Shown here one piece after another: positions 44,636-54,454 of a stretch of 64,000 nucleotides of DNA. Numbering within the stretch: the stretch's first letter is position 1; each line of letters opens with the position of its first letter. The notes beneath the pieces are model-generated. The model saw only the letters and a program-made list of their open reading frames with translations, was not told where the DNA came from and did no database searches. The stretch lies in assembly GCA_963762575.1 (NCBI GenBank), contig CAVXLL010000013.1, forward strand, positions 62,001-126,000. Direction: 5' to 3'. Position numbers and translations under genes: made by a program. Origin of the DNA: AP-15 sp963762575. GTDB taxonomy: Bacteria > Pseudomonadota > Alphaproteobacteria > ATCC43930 > CGMCC-115725.

Positions 44636-45796
44636 ATGCGCGAGCCCATGCCGCAACCGCCCGACTGCAACGCCGCGCTCGTCCTCGCGGACGGGACGGT
44701 ATTTTGGGGAATTGGCGTCGGTGCGACCGGGACGGCAGTCGGGGAGGTGTGTTTCAACACCGCGATGACCGGCTACCAAGAAGTCCTCACGGACCCCTCT
44801 TACGCCGGCCAGATCATCACCTTCACCTTCCCCCATATCGGCAATGTCGGCGCGAATCGGGAAGACGTCGAAACCACGACGCCCGCTGCCCGTGGTCTCG
44901 TCCTGCGCACCCCGATTACCGCGCCGGCAAACTACCGCGCGACCCAATCGCTGGATACCTGGCTCAAGCATAATGGACTGATCGGTATTGCGGGGGTGGA
45001 TACGCGACGGTTGACCCGGCACATCCGCGATCACGGACCACCAAACGGCACCCTGGCCCACCATCCCGAAGGATGCCTCGATCTTGCTGAGCTCCAGGCG
45101 CAGGCTCTCGATTGGCCCGGCCTCGAGGGCATGGACCTCGCCAAGGAAGTCACCTGTCGCCAAACCTACGAGTGGGCCGAAACGGTATGGGACCGCGAGC
45201 GCGGCTACGGTTTGCAACGCAGTCCTCGCCATCACGTCGTCGCTGTCGATTACGGTGCCAAGCGCAACATTTTGCGGATGCTGGCCGCCCATGGCTGCCG
45301 GGTGACCGTGGTTCCCGCCACCGCCTCGACCGAGGATGTTCTGCGCCATCGGCCCGATGGCATTTTTTTGTCGAACGGCCCTGGCGACCCGGCGGCGACC
45401 GGAGATTATGCGGTGCCTGTGCTGCGTGACCTGATCGCCTCGGGCAAGCCGATCTTCGGCATCTGCCTCGGCCATCAGATGCTGGCATTGGCGCTCGGCG
45501 GGACAACCCGCAAGATGCCGCGCGGCCACCGCGGCGCCAATCATCCCGTCAAGGATCTGCTGACCGGCAAGGTCGAGATCACCAGCCAAAACCACGGGTT
45601 TGTCGTCGAGGCGAACAGGCTGCCGCCCGGGGTCGAACCGACCCACCTCTCGCTGTTCGACAATACGAACGAAGGATTGCGCATCGCCGGCAGACCGGTG
45701 TTTTCGGTCCAGCATCACCCCGAAGCGAGCCCGGGACCGCAGGACAGTCACTATTTGTTCGAGCGGTTTGTCGCGTTGATGGACGAGAATGCCTAG
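44636..45796 (+). CDS. carA: Carbamoyl-phosphate synthase small subunit
   Basis: A 386-residue glutaminase subunit that releases ammonia from glutamine for carbamoyl-phosphate, the entry to arginine and pyrimidine synthesis. The N-terminal domain has AVGEVCFNTAMTGYQEVLTDPSY; the glutamine amidotransferase part carries nucleophile Cys277 (FGICLGHQM) and the His361/Glu363 pair (QHHPEASPGP). Start assigned at 44636 (an ATG within AGGATAGATCCGCATG). It overlaps carB by 8 bp, as in many alphaproteobacteria, ensuring balanced subunits. Confidence 0.97.
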   Translation: MREPMPQPPDCNAALVLADGTVFWGIGVGATGTAVGEVCFNTAMTGYQEVLTDPSYAGQIITFTFPHIGNVGANREDVETTTPAARGLVLRTPITAPANYRATQSLDTWLKHNGLIGIAGVDTRRLTRHIRDHGPPNGTLAHHPEGCLDLAELQAQALDWPGLEGMDLAKEVTCRQTYEWAETVWDRERGYGLQRSPRHHVVAVDYGAKRNILRMLAAHGCRVTVVPATASTEDVLRHRPDGIFLSNGPGDPAATGDYAVPVLRDLIASGKPIFGICLGHQMLALALGGTTRKMPRGHRGANHPVKDLLTGKVEITSQNHGFVVEANRLPPGVEPTHLSLFDNTNEGLRIAGRPVFSVQHHPEASPGPQDSHYLFERFVALMDENA

Positions 45797-48700
45797 GCGC
45801 ACCGATCTCGATAGCATTCTGATCATTGGCGCCGGGCCCATCGTGATCGGGCAGGCCTGCGAATTCGATTACTCCGGCGCGCAAGCGTGCAAGGCGCTGA
45901 AAAGCGAGGGGTACCGGATCGTCCTGGTGAATTCGAACCCGGCGACGATCATGACCGACCCGGAGCTGGCGGACGCGACCTATATCGAGCCGATCACCGC
46001 CGAGATGGTCGCGAAAATCATCGCCCGTGAGAGGCCGCAGGCGCTGCTGCCGACAATGGGGGGTCAGACGGCGCTGAACGTCGCAATGGCGCTTGCCCGC
46101 TCCGGGGTCCTCAAGCGCCATGGCGTCGAACTTATCGGCGCCAGCGAAGCGGCAATCGTCAAGGCCGAAGATCGTCAGCAGTTTCGGCAGGCGATGGATA
46201 AAATCGGGCTGGCTTCGCCGAGGAGCCATCTTGTCGGATGTCTCGCCGAAGCTGTCGAGGCGCTCGGGGCGATAGGGCTTCCGGCCATCATCAGGCCATC
46301 CTTTACCTTGGGCGGCACCGGCGGCGGGATCGCCTACAATGCCCAGGAATTCGAGGAAATCGTCCGCGGCGGGCTTAGTGCTTCGCCGGTGCAAGAAGTT
46401 CTGATCGAGGAGTCGGTCCTCGGCTGGAAGGAATACGAGATGGAGGTGGTCCGCGACCGTGCGGACAATTGCATCATCGTCTGCTCCATTGAGAACATTG
46501 ACCCGATGGGAGTTCACACCGGCGATTCGGTCTGCGTCGCGCCGGCTTTGACCTTGACGGACAAGGAATACCAGCTGATGCGCAATGCCGCGATTGCGGT
46601 TTTGCGCGAGATCGGCGTTGATACCGGCGGCTCCAACGTGCAGTTCGCGGTCAATCCAGTCGACGGCCGGCTCGTTGTCATCGAAATGAACCCCCGGGTA
46701 TCGCGCTCGTCGGCGCTCGCCTCGAAGGCGACCGGGTTCCCGATCGCCAAGGTCGCGGCCAAATTGGCGGTGGGCTACACGCTCGATGAGCTGGCCAACG
46801 AAATCACACGGGTCACCCCGGCGTCGTTCGAGCCGACGATCGATTACATCGTCACGAAGATGCCGCGGTTTACCTTCGAAAAGTTTCCCGGCACCGAGGC
46901 CCTGCTGACCACCTCGATGAAATCGGTCGGCGAGGCGATGTCGATCGGCCGCAGTTTTGCCGAATTGGTGCAGAAGGCATTGCGCTCGATGGAGACGGGC
47001 CTCACCGGCTTTGACGAGGTCACCATCGAAGGGGTGGAGAGCGCAGGAAAGGAGGCCGTCAAGGCGGCGCTGGCGAAACCCGTACCCGAGCGCCTGTTGC
47101 TGGTCGCTCAGGCTTACCGGCATGGGCTCACCACTGCCGAAATCCACGCCGCGTGCCGGTTCGAGCCGTGGTTCCTCGAGCAGATCCGTGAGATTGTCGA
47201 TGTCGAGGAGCGGGTATGCCGAGAAGGGCTGCCGCGGGACCGCACCGGTTTCCTGCGGTTAAAGCAGATGGGCTTTTCCGATGCCCGCCTCGGAAAGCTC
47301 GCGGGTCTCGATGAGGAGGCCGTCTCGGCGCGGCGACGGGGCCTCTATCTGCAGCCGGTCTACAAGCGCATCGACACGTGCGCCGCCGAGTTCCCGTCGC
47401 TGACTTCGTACATGTACTCCTGCTACGAGGGGGACGGTTTCACGCCGCCGGAGTGCGAAGCCGATCCGAGCGACCGGCGCAAGGTGATCATTCTCGGCGG
47501 CGGACCGAACCGGATCGGGCAAGGCATCGAGTTCGATTACTGCTGCGTGCATGCGGCCTACAGCCTGCGCGACGCCGGGATCGAAACGATCATGGTCAAC
47601 TGCAATCCCGAGACCGTGTCGACCGATTACGACACCTCCGACCGCCTCTATTTCGAGCCGTTGACGACCGAGGACGTGGTCGAGATCGTGCGCGTCGAAG
47701 AGCGCCGCGGCACGCTCCTCGGTGTTATCGTCCAATTCGGCGGTCAGACCCCGCTGAAGCTGGCGGCGGCGCTGGAGCGCGCCGACGTCCCGATCCTTGG
47801 CACCTCGCCCGATGCGATCGATCTGGCGGAGGACAGAGAGCGGTTTCAGGGGCTCCTGACCCGTCTCGGCTTGCGTCAGGCTGACAACGGCACGGCCCAT
47901 TCGGCGAGCGAAGCCGAAGCGATTGCGCTCGACATAGGATATCCCGTCGTGATCCGCCCGTCTTATGTCCTCGGCGGCCGCGCGATGGAGATCGTCCACG
48001 ATGCGGCCGGACTGCATCGCTACATTACCCATGCCGTCTCGGTATCCGGAACCAGCCCGGTCCTGATCGACCGCTATTTGCAAAACGCGATCGAGGTCGA
48101 TGTCGATGCCGTCGCAGATGGCCGGCAAGTCGAGATCGCCGGCATTATGGAACACATCGAGGAAGCCGGAATCCATTCGGGCGACAGCGCTTGCTCGCTG
48201 CCGCCTTACAGCCTGAGCCTGGCGACGATCGCCGAAATCGAACAGCAGACCGTCGCGTTGGCCCGCGCTCTTGGCGTCGTCGGGTTGATGAACATCCAGT
48301 TCGCGGTGCAGGACGGTGTTATTTTCGTCCTCGAGGTCAATCCTCGCGCCTCGCGCACCGTGCCGTTCGTCGCCAAGGCCACCGGCGTGCCGATCGCCAA
48401 GATTGCGGCTCGAATCATGGCCGGCGCATCTCTCGACAACTGGAGCGAGGCCATAGTACGCAAGCGTCTGCGGGCCGGCGGGCATGTAGCGGTGAAGGAG
48501 GCGGTGTTCCCGTTCGCGCGGTTTCCCGGCGTCGATCCGATCCTCAGCCCCGAGATGAAATCGACCGGCGAAGTGATGGGGCTCGACAGCGATTTCGGGC
48601 GCGCCTTCGCAAAGTCACAACTTGGCAGCGGGACCAACCTGCCGCTCGAAGGCTGTGTCTTCGTCTCGGTGCGAGATCAGGACAAGGGGGCGCTGGTCGA

Positions 48701-49040
48701 GCCTTGTCGGCGACTGATCGAGATGGGATTCTCGCTGGTCGCCACCAGAGGCACCGCCGTAACTCTGGGCGCCGCGGGGTTGCCCGTCACGCCGGTCAAC
48801 AAGGTGCGCGAAGGCCGGCCGCATATTGTTGATCGTATGCTGAGCGGCGCGGTCCAGCTGGTGTTCAATACGACCGACGGCACCCAAGCAATGGCCGATA
48901 GCTTCAGCCTGCGCCGCACGGCCCTGATCAACGCGATCCCATATTATACGACGGTTGCCGGTGGGCGCGCCGCGGTCCAGGCGATCGCGGCGTTGCGCGC
49001 CGGGAACCTTGAAGTTGCACCGCTGCAATCATACCTTTGA
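45789..49040 (+). CDS. carB: Carbamoyl-phosphate synthase large subunit
   Basis: A 1083-residue subunit, the full family length. Two homologous ATP-grasp halves can be followed: first IGAGPIVIGQACEFDYSG and LPTMGGQTALN with the TLGGTGGG lid; second ILGGGPNRIGQGIEFDYCC, then FGGQTPLKLA and GRAMEIV. The C-terminal about 130 residues are the MGS-like allosteric domain (EGCVFVSVRDQDKGALVEPC... TAVTLGAAGLP). One continuous frame, no lesions. It overlaps carA by 8 bp and is followed by greA after 64 bp. The order carA-carB-greA is familiar from Rhodospirillales and supports the taxonomic call. Confidence 0.97.
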   Translation: MPRRTDLDSILIIGAGPIVIGQACEFDYSGAQACKALKSEGYRIVLVNSNPATIMTDPELADATYIEPITAEMVAKIIARERPQALLPTMGGQTALNVAMALARSGVLKRHGVELIGASEAAIVKAEDRQQFRQAMDKIGLASPRSHLVGCLAEAVEALGAIGLPAIIRPSFTLGGTGGGIAYNAQEFEEIVRGGLSASPVQEVLIEESVLGWKEYEMEVVRDRADNCIIVCSIENIDPMGVHTGDSVCVAPALTLTDKEYQLMRNAAIAVLREIGVDTGGSNVQFAVNPVDGRLVVIEMNPRVSRSSALASKATGFPIAKVAAKLAVGYTLDELANEITRVTPASFEPTIDYIVTKMPRFTFEKFPGTEALLTTSMKSVGEAMSIGRSFAELVQKALRSMETGLTGFDEVTIEGVESAGKEAVKAALAKPVPERLLLVAQAYRHGLTTAEIHAACRFEPWFLEQIREIVDVEERVCREGLPRDRTGFLRLKQMGFSDARLGKLAGLDEEAVSARRRGLYLQPVYKRIDTCAAEFPSLTSYMYSCYEGDGFTPPECEADPSDRRKVIILGGGPNRIGQGIEFDYCCVHAAYSLRDAGIETIMVNCNPETVSTDYDTSDRLYFEPLTTEDVVEIVRVEERRGTLLGVIVQFGGQTPLKLAAALERADVPILGTSPDAIDLAEDRERFQGLLTRLGLRQADNGTAHSASEAEAIALDIGYPVVIRPSYVLGGRAMEIVHDAAGLHRYITHAVSVSGTSPVLIDRYLQNAIEVDVDAVADGRQVEIAGIMEHIEEAGIHSGDSACSLPPYSLSLATIAEIEQQTVALARALGVVGLMNIQFAVQDGVIFVLEVNPRASRTVPFVAKATGVPIAKIAARIMAGASLDNWSEAIVRKRLRAGGHVAVKEAVFPFARFPGVDPILSPEMKSTGEVMGLDSDFGRAFAKSQLGSGTNLPLEGCVFVSVRDQDKGALVEPCRRLIEMGFSLVATRGTAVTLGAAGLPVTPVNKVREGRPHIVDRMLSGAVQLVFNTTDGTQAMADSFSLRRTALINAIPYYTTVAGGRAAVQAIAALRAGNLEVAPLQSYL

Positions 49041-49104
49041 TTGCTTCGCGGCGGCGCCTGCCGCCGTAGTTGACATTCGACAGCATGATCCAAACGCGTT
49101 CGCG

Positions 49105-49578
49105 ATGAACAAGATCCCGATGACGGCCGAGGGCTTCAATCGGCTCCGGGAGGAGTTGAAAAAACTGAAGACCGTCGACCGGCCAGTCGTTATTCGCGCC
49201 ATCGCTGAGGCACGCGACCACGGGGATTTGGCCGAAAACGCGGAGTATCACGCTGCCCGCGACAGGCAGAGCTTTATCGAGGGCAGGGTGATCGAACTCG
49301 AGGACAAGGTGGCGCGGGCGGAGGTGATCGACGTGTCGAAGCTGTCGGGCTCGATCATCAAGTTTGGCGCGAAGGTGACCCTGGCGGATGAGGAGACCGA
49401 CGAGGAACAGACCTTTCAAATTGTCGGGGAGGACGAAGCCGACATCAAATCCGGTCGATTGTCGGTAACTTCACCCTTAGCGCGCGCGCTGATCGGCAAG
49501 GGCAAGGGCGACAGCGTCGAAGTCACAACCCCGCGTGGCGCCAAGTCTTACGAGGTGGTCACCGTCGCTTTCGGGTGA
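49105..49578 (+). CDS. greA: Transcription elongation factor GreA
   Basis: A 157-residue factor that rescues backtracked RNA polymerase by stimulating transcript cleavage. The N-terminal coiled coil (KIPMTAEGFNRLREELKKLKTVDRP, ending with DHGDLAENAEYHAARDRQ, whose acidic tip reaches the active site) and the C-terminal FKBP-like domain (GDSVEVTTPRGAKSYEV) are both complete. The ATG at 49105 starts right at the conserved MNKIPMT. It follows carB by 64 bp and is convergent with the Lrp-type gene. Confidence 0.97.
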   Translation: MNKIPMTAEGFNRLREELKKLKTVDRPVVIRAIAEARDHGDLAENAEYHAARDRQSFIEGRVIELEDKVARAEVIDVSKLSGSIIKFGAKVTLADEETDEEQTFQIVGEDEADIKSGRLSVTSPLARALIGKGKGDSVEVTTPRGAKSYEVVTVAFG

Positions 49579-49629
49579 GTTGCAACAAGCCTGACTTGCA
49601 GTTCCTGGGCTAGGAAGTTGTTAGTGCCG

Positions 49630-50145
49630 TCAGATCACGGCCAGGGGCACTTCCGCTTCCCGTAGGCTGGGTTGCTCGGAAATCGGGACTCCCGGCTCGT
49701 TTTTCGACATGCGGAGCATCAAAGCCGATTTGACGTGATTTACGTTCGGCGCCGAGGTGAGCTTGGTGCTGAGGAACCGCTGATAGTTGTCCCAGTCGGG
49801 TGCGACTATTTTTAACAGAAAATCCGTTTCGCCAGCGAGCATGTAGGCTTCGCGTACCTCCGGCCAAGTCGCCACGAGGTGTTCGAAGGCTCTGAGATCG
49901 GCCTCGGCTTGGCTGGAAAGCCCCACTTGAGCAAAAACCGTCACAGCGTACCCGAGGGGCTCTGGGGCGAGATCGGCATGATAGCCGCGGATCATTCCGG
50001 CCTCTTCCAGAGCCCGCACCCGGCGCAGGCAAGGCGGCGCCGAGATGCCGACGCGCCGGGCCAGTTCGACGTTGGTCATCCGGCCATCGGTCAGCAGATT
50101 GCGCAAGATGCGGCGGTCGATACGATCGAGTCTGATTCGCCGCAT
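49630..50145 (-). CDS. Lrp/AsnC family transcriptional regulator
   Basis: A 171-residue regulator: N-terminal winged helix (LDRIDRRILRNLLTDGRMTNVELARRVGIS, residues 6-35) and C-terminal RAM effector-binding domain (AVTVFAQVGLSSQAEADLRAFE ... AYMLAGETDFLLKI). Members respond to amino acids. The N-terminal sequence is typical and the length is slightly above the 150-160 average because of a C-terminal tail (SEQPSLREAEVPLAVI). It is convergent with greA and divergent from the ELM1-like gene, matching conserved order in Rhodospirillales. Ligand unknown. Confidence 0.93.
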   Translation of the reverse strand: MRRIRLDRIDRRILRNLLTDGRMTNVELARRVGISAPPCLRRVRALEEAGMIRGYHADLAPEPLGYAVTVFAQVGLSSQAEADLRAFEHLVATWPEVREAYMLAGETDFLLKIVAPDWDNYQRFLSTKLTSAPNVNHVKSALMLRMSKNEPGVPISEQPSLREAEVPLAVI

Positions 50146-50293
50146 CCGGTCCCCTCTCCCTCGATCGGCGGATCATAGGCAGGCTTCCGCGGGTGCGCAA
50201 TTTTGTTGCGCGGAGGCCGCACCGGCTTGCCGTTCCCGAATGCTTCTCGTAAACGAGCACATGGTCTTCCTGTTTTGATAACGGACTAGCGCA

Positions 50294-51273
50294 GTGTCGC
50301 CGGTCACTTGGGTATTGCATGACGGCAAGGCCGGGATGGCCAGCCAGGCACTCGGTCTGGCCGAGGCAACCGATTTTTCGTTCATTGAGAAGCGGCTCGA
50401 TATTCGCTTTCCCTGGACGTTCGTGCCACCCAGGCTGTGGTTCCTCCCCTTGGCCGCGACACGAGCGACCGACGCGACGCTCTCGCCGCCCTGGCCAGAC
50501 CTCGTCATCGGTTGTGGCCGCAACGCGGCTATGCCGGCCTTGGCGATCCGCCGGGCGAGCGGTGGGCGCACCCTGGCGGCGCAGATCCAGAATCCAGGGG
50601 TCGGTTGCGGCGAGTTTGACCTCCTTGTGGTCCCCGAGCACGATCGTCTGCGCGGCCCGCAGGTAATCGTGACGCGCGGGGCCGTCCACCGCGTAACGAG
50701 CGCCCGGCTGGCAGCCGAGCGCGGCCGTTTTCCGGCTCTCGCGGTGCTGCCGCGGCCGATCCTGTCGGTGCTGATCGGCGGGGCGAACAAGGCGTATCGC
50801 CTGACGCTTCGGCGGCTCGGCGAAATTGCCGATGCGGTCGCCGGCATTCTGCGGACCCAGGGCGGCTCGGCGCTCGTGACGCCGTCGCGCCGCACCGGGG
50901 CAGCCGGGATCGGACTGTTGCGCGACCGGCTCGAAGAACCTGCCCGCGGCGATCTGGGACGGTTGCGGGGAGAACCCCTATTTCGCTTATCTCGCTCTGG
51001 CTGACGCCTTTCTGGTGACAGCCGAACTCGGTCTCGATGATCAGCGAGGCGGCGGCGACTGGAAATCCCGTGCATACCCTCGATCTCGACGGCGGCAATG
51101 CCAAATTCGCCCGATTCCACGCCGCGATGCGGGCGGCCGGCATCACGCGACCATTCTGCGGCCGGATCGAATCGTGGTGCTACCCGATCCCGGACGATAC
51201 GGCTCGCGCCGGTGCGGCTTTGCGCAAACTCGTCCTGCAAAGGCTCGGACAGCGGGAGCGTAATCTGGAATGA
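50294..51273 (+). pseudogene. ELM1/mitochondrial fission-like family protein with two +1 breaks
   Basis: Encodes a protein of about 325 residues in three consecutive frames. The first part, WVLHDGKAGMASQALGLAE... LVTPSRRTGAAGIGLL, is in frame one; then AIWDGCGENPYFAYLALADAFLVTA appears in the next; then MISEAAATGNPVHTLDLDGG to the stop at 51273. The second break is repaired by removing one A from GAACTC at 51024-51029, giving TADSVSMISEA, the family consensus. The first lies near 50936-50945 (GAAGAACCTGCCC) and is probably an extra A or C. Function is unknown; family members are glycosyltransferase-like proteins. The family is conserved beside greA in this lineage. Confidence 0.8.
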
Positions 51274-51431
51274 TGACGCGCGTTTCCCAGGCCAGGGACT
51301 CCCGCTTCTGCATTCGATTCGGTTGAACGTAGATCGTGCTCTTCGAACAGAGGTGCGGGAAAGCGGACTGGTTTGCATGTGTCACCCGACCGGAATGTAA
51401 TATTGCGGCTCTGGGAAACGGCTGATCAATC

Positions 51432-53357
51432 ATGGCCCTGCGTATCGAGACGTTCGACAACACCCGTGGCGGGAGCGCGCTCTACAAGGCGCTGACCCAC
51501 CCGGCTGCCGCTCGGCCGGCGCAGGCTCTTCTGGATAAGCTCGCACACCATGCCCCGGTCGCCATTTACGACGCCGGAGGCGCCGTCGAAGCCTTCAGCG
51601 CGATCTACGATTTGGATCAGATCGAAATAACCGGTACCTACGTCCAGCAAGTGGTGCGCATCGGCAGTGCTGTTCTTGGCTGCCCAGCGCGGCCAATCAC
51701 CGATCTCGCCCACTGCCGCGCACGCGCTGTATTTGTCGCTGCATTCGACGCGGAGCGCATTATCGCACAGATGCGGCCTTACTTCCCCGACGGGGCCACG
51801 GTGTTCAGCCTCGATGCTATGCGAATTCCGGCGGATCGCCTGACCAACAGCCGCTCATATCTCGATCCGATGAATTTTGCCACGAACTTTGCCTTCTTTC
51901 GCGACGCTGGCGGCTTGCACACGCGGTTGGTCACGGCGAATTACTGGTCGGGGTACGGAGCTGGCCAGGTCAGCTGCTGGATGACACTGTTCGCCGGCGA
52001 CGGCAGGATTTTGGCCGAATGGTGCGAGAGCTGTAAGCGTTCCGCGAACACCCTTATTCTCGACAGTCGAGAGATACGCGAGCGCTTCCGGCTGCCTGAG
52101 TTTTGTGGACAGCTTTTTCTGCACGCTACCGGCGTAGCCGGGCACGACGTCGTCAAATATGCACTCGACGTTGTCGACGCGGACAACCCCGCCAAGGGAG
52201 GGCGCGGCCGCACCTTGTCCTGCACGCATGACGCCAACGCCTGGCCCGCTGACCGGTATGCCGGCCTTCCCGCTCCCGCTCCCGGCGAACAGATAGTGCT
52301 GTGGGTCCAGAACAGCCATCCGGTCGCGATCCCACCGGGTGCCATCGGCCTCACTCCGATGGGTGAGGAGCGCGTCGCGCCGATCGGCGACCCGGTCGAG
52401 CCTTTTGCCACGCGCGGTGTCGATGTTTCTGAATTGTTGCCCGACACCGTATGGCCGAAACAGATCGAGCTGCGGGCCGGCAAGCACGTGGTCCGCCCAC
52501 GCTATGAGGTTGTCGAGCGCGGCCGCCGCCGCATCGCGCACGTCAATGTCGAACGCGGCGATCTGCGACCCGACCCGGAGCTTCCGAAGCTCGAGCCGGT
52601 CCTCGGCAAGGGCTATCTGCTGCCGGCCCCTCTGATGCCGCGCGAGTTGTGGCAGAGCTTGGTGTTACCGACCCCGATGGCGGTATGCCAAACCGATCTG
52701 CCGATCGCCGCTCTGGTTTATGATCCGGATGGCCGGGAGGTGCTGAGGCATTCTTTCGGACGGCTTCCGCGCGCTCATGCGACCGCGCTCGATCTGGACG
52801 AGATCGAAGAACTCGATGCGCTAGGCCCCGGCTATGGCCATGTCGAGCTGGTCTATGACTTCTCTGGCGGAGGCGAGGGAGACGGCTGGCTGCATGCCCT
52901 CTTTCGCTATCGCCATCGGCACAGCGGTCATGCCGCCGAGACCAGTTTCGGAGCACATGTCTTCAATACCATCCTGACCTATCGTGACGAGCCGCAATCC
53001 TACACCGGGCGCCCTCCGGGGCTGTCGACCCGACTCTTTCTGAGGCTGGGCGAACCGGCTTACGACACGTTTTGCCATCTGATCTACCCCGCGTCCCGGC
53101 CGTGGCTGCCGGCGAGCGACACGGACATTATCCTCTACGACAGCGCGGGGTGCGAGATTGCGCGCTCGCACCTGGCCATTCCCTGCTCGGGCTCGCGGCT
53201 ATGGTATTATCGCAGCTTGTTCGGGGGGGCGGCCCGCGCCCAGGCGGGGACAGGAGCCTACGTCATCGTGCGCGATACGACCTGCCGGCTCTTCGGCTAT
53301 CACGGGCTGCTGGGCGGCGATGGCGCCTTCAGTCTCGACCATATGTTCGGATTCTAG
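51432..53357 (+). CDS. Large protein of unknown function with three repeated beta-rich modules
   Basis: A 641-residue single frame that I cannot place in any family. Residues about 1-140 look Rossmann-like (VAIYDAGGAVEAFSAIYDLD, RAVFVAAFDAERIIAQMRPYFPD). Then three related beta-rich modules follow, each with an aspartate/glycine turn in the middle and a hydrophobic strand: WMTLFAGDGRILAEW at about 195, AALVYDPDGREVLRHSF at about 430, and IILYDSAGCEIARSHL at about 565. The last ends with RLFGYHGLLGGDGAFSLDHM. No signal peptide or membrane segment is seen. It lies between the ELM1-like gene and trxB, on the same strand. The high coding quality and conserved location suggest a lineage-specific cytoplasmic protein. 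Confidence 0.85.
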   Translation: MALRIETFDNTRGGSALYKALTHPAAARPAQALLDKLAHHAPVAIYDAGGAVEAFSAIYDLDQIEITGTYVQQVVRIGSAVLGCPARPITDLAHCRARAVFVAAFDAERIIAQMRPYFPDGATVFSLDAMRIPADRLTNSRSYLDPMNFATNFAFFRDAGGLHTRLVTANYWSGYGAGQVSCWMTLFAGDGRILAEWCESCKRSANTLILDSREIRERFRLPEFCGQLFLHATGVAGHDVVKYALDVVDADNPAKGGRGRTLSCTHDANAWPADRYAGLPAPAPGEQIVLWVQNSHPVAIPPGAIGLTPMGEERVAPIGDPVEPFATRGVDVSELLPDTVWPKQIELRAGKHVVRPRYEVVERGRRRIAHVNVERGDLRPDPELPKLEPVLGKGYLLPAPLMPRELWQSLVLPTPMAVCQTDLPIAALVYDPDGREVLRHSFGRLPRAHATALDLDEIEELDALGPGYGHVELVYDFSGGGEGDGWLHALFRYRHRHSGHAAETSFGAHVFNTILTYRDEPQSYTGRPPGLSTRLFLRLGEPAYDTFCHLIYPASRPWLPASDTDIILYDSAGCEIARSHLAIPCSGSRLWYYRSLFGGAARAQAGTGAYVIVRDTTCRLFGYHGLLGGDGAFSLDHMFGF

Positions 53358-53394
53358 CGCGGGGCGCAGCCCCTCACGCAGATATTCCAAAAAA

Positions 53395-53407
53395 TATTAT
53401 ATATAAT
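53395..53407 (+). promoter_or_regulatory. AT-rich -10 region ahead of trxB
   Basis: In otherwise GC-rich DNA, ATTATATATAATA (53395-53407) contains a perfect TATAAT (53402-53407), 26 bp before the trxB ATG at 53434. No good -35 is found 16-18 bp upstream, so either the promoter is extended or an activator is needed. An attenuating or supercoil-sensitive role of this AT patch is possible. Confidence 0.5.
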
Positions 53408-53433
53408 AGGTGTGAAATTCTAGGGTTGCCGCT

Positions 53434-54406
53434 ATGTCCGAGCGTCACCACAGCAAGGTCCTGATCATCGGGGCGGGACCGGCCGGCTATACGGCGGCGA
53501 TTTACGCAGCGCGGGCCAACCTGCACCCGATCCTCGTGACCGGCCTTCAGCCGGGCGGCCAATTGACGATCACCACCGACGTCGAGAACTACCCCGGCTT
53601 CGCCGCGGTGATCCAAGGCCCATGGCTGATGGAGCAGATGCAACGGCAAGCCGCGCATGTCGGTACCAAGGTCATTCTCGACATGATCACCGAGATCGAC
53701 CTCGCGCGCCGGCCATTCGTCGCTAGGGGCGATTTGGGGGACGTTTATATCGGCGACACCGTGATCATCGCCACCGGCGCGCGGGCCCGCTGGCTCGGTA
53801 TTCCGAGCGAGGAGATCTTCCGCGGATTCGGCGTTTCGGCCTGCGCGACTTGCGACGGGTTCTTTTTCCGCGGCAAGGACGTCGTGGTCGTTGGCGGAGG
53901 CAATACCGCGGTCGAGGAGGCGATCTATGTGACGAACCACGCGCGGCGGGTCACTCTGATCCATCGCCGCGACGCGCTCAGAGCCGAAAAGATCCTGCAG
54001 GAGAGATTGTTCCGCAATCCGAAGATCGGCGTCATCTGGGACAGCGTCGTCGAGGAAATCCTGGGAGTGAGCGAACCGCCGACGGTGACCGGGGTGCGTT
54101 TGCGCAACACGCGCACCGGCCATCTGTCCGACCTCCCGTGCGACGGCGTCTTCGTCGCGATCGGCCACACGCCGGTGACCGGGTTCGTAGCCGGTCAGCT
54201 GCCGCTCGACCCGGAGGGCTATGCCATCACGCGCCCCGATTTCGACCGAAACGGCAATCCCGGGCGTCTATGCCGCGGGCGATGTCAAGGACAAGATTTT
54301 CCGTCAGGCGGTGACCGCGGCCGGATTGGGCTGCATGGCGGCCCTCGAGGCGGAGAAGTTTATCGCGGCGCAGGAGGAAGCTGCGACCATGCGCGCGGCC
54401 GATTAG
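53434..54406 (+). pseudogene. trxB: Thioredoxin-disulfide reductase, +1 break near the 3' end
   Basis: NADPH-dependent flavoenzyme that reduces thioredoxin. FAD-binding GAGPAG (residues 13-18), the redox pair Cys137 and Cys140 (CATCDG) and the NADPH motif GGGNTAVEEA (residues 154-163) are complete. The frame breaks after ITRPDF, but the next frame carries IPGVYAAGDVKDKIFRQAVTAAGLGCMAALEAEKF to the stop at 54406. Removing one T from GATTTC at 54238-54243 gives PDSTETAIPGVYAAGD, the exact family motif. A true loss of trxB's C-terminus would be harmful, so a sequencing artefact is the best explanation. The 641-residue gene precedes it; a LysR regulator follows. Confidence 0.9.
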
Positions 54407-54454
54407 GGAGGCGGGCAAATCGACCTGCGGCCAGTCGTTGCCAGGGGAAACGGG

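Noticed and set aside
47259..48485. 408-codon open frame opposite carB
   Set aside because: carB is complete in its own frame; the minus frame has no ribosome site or motif.
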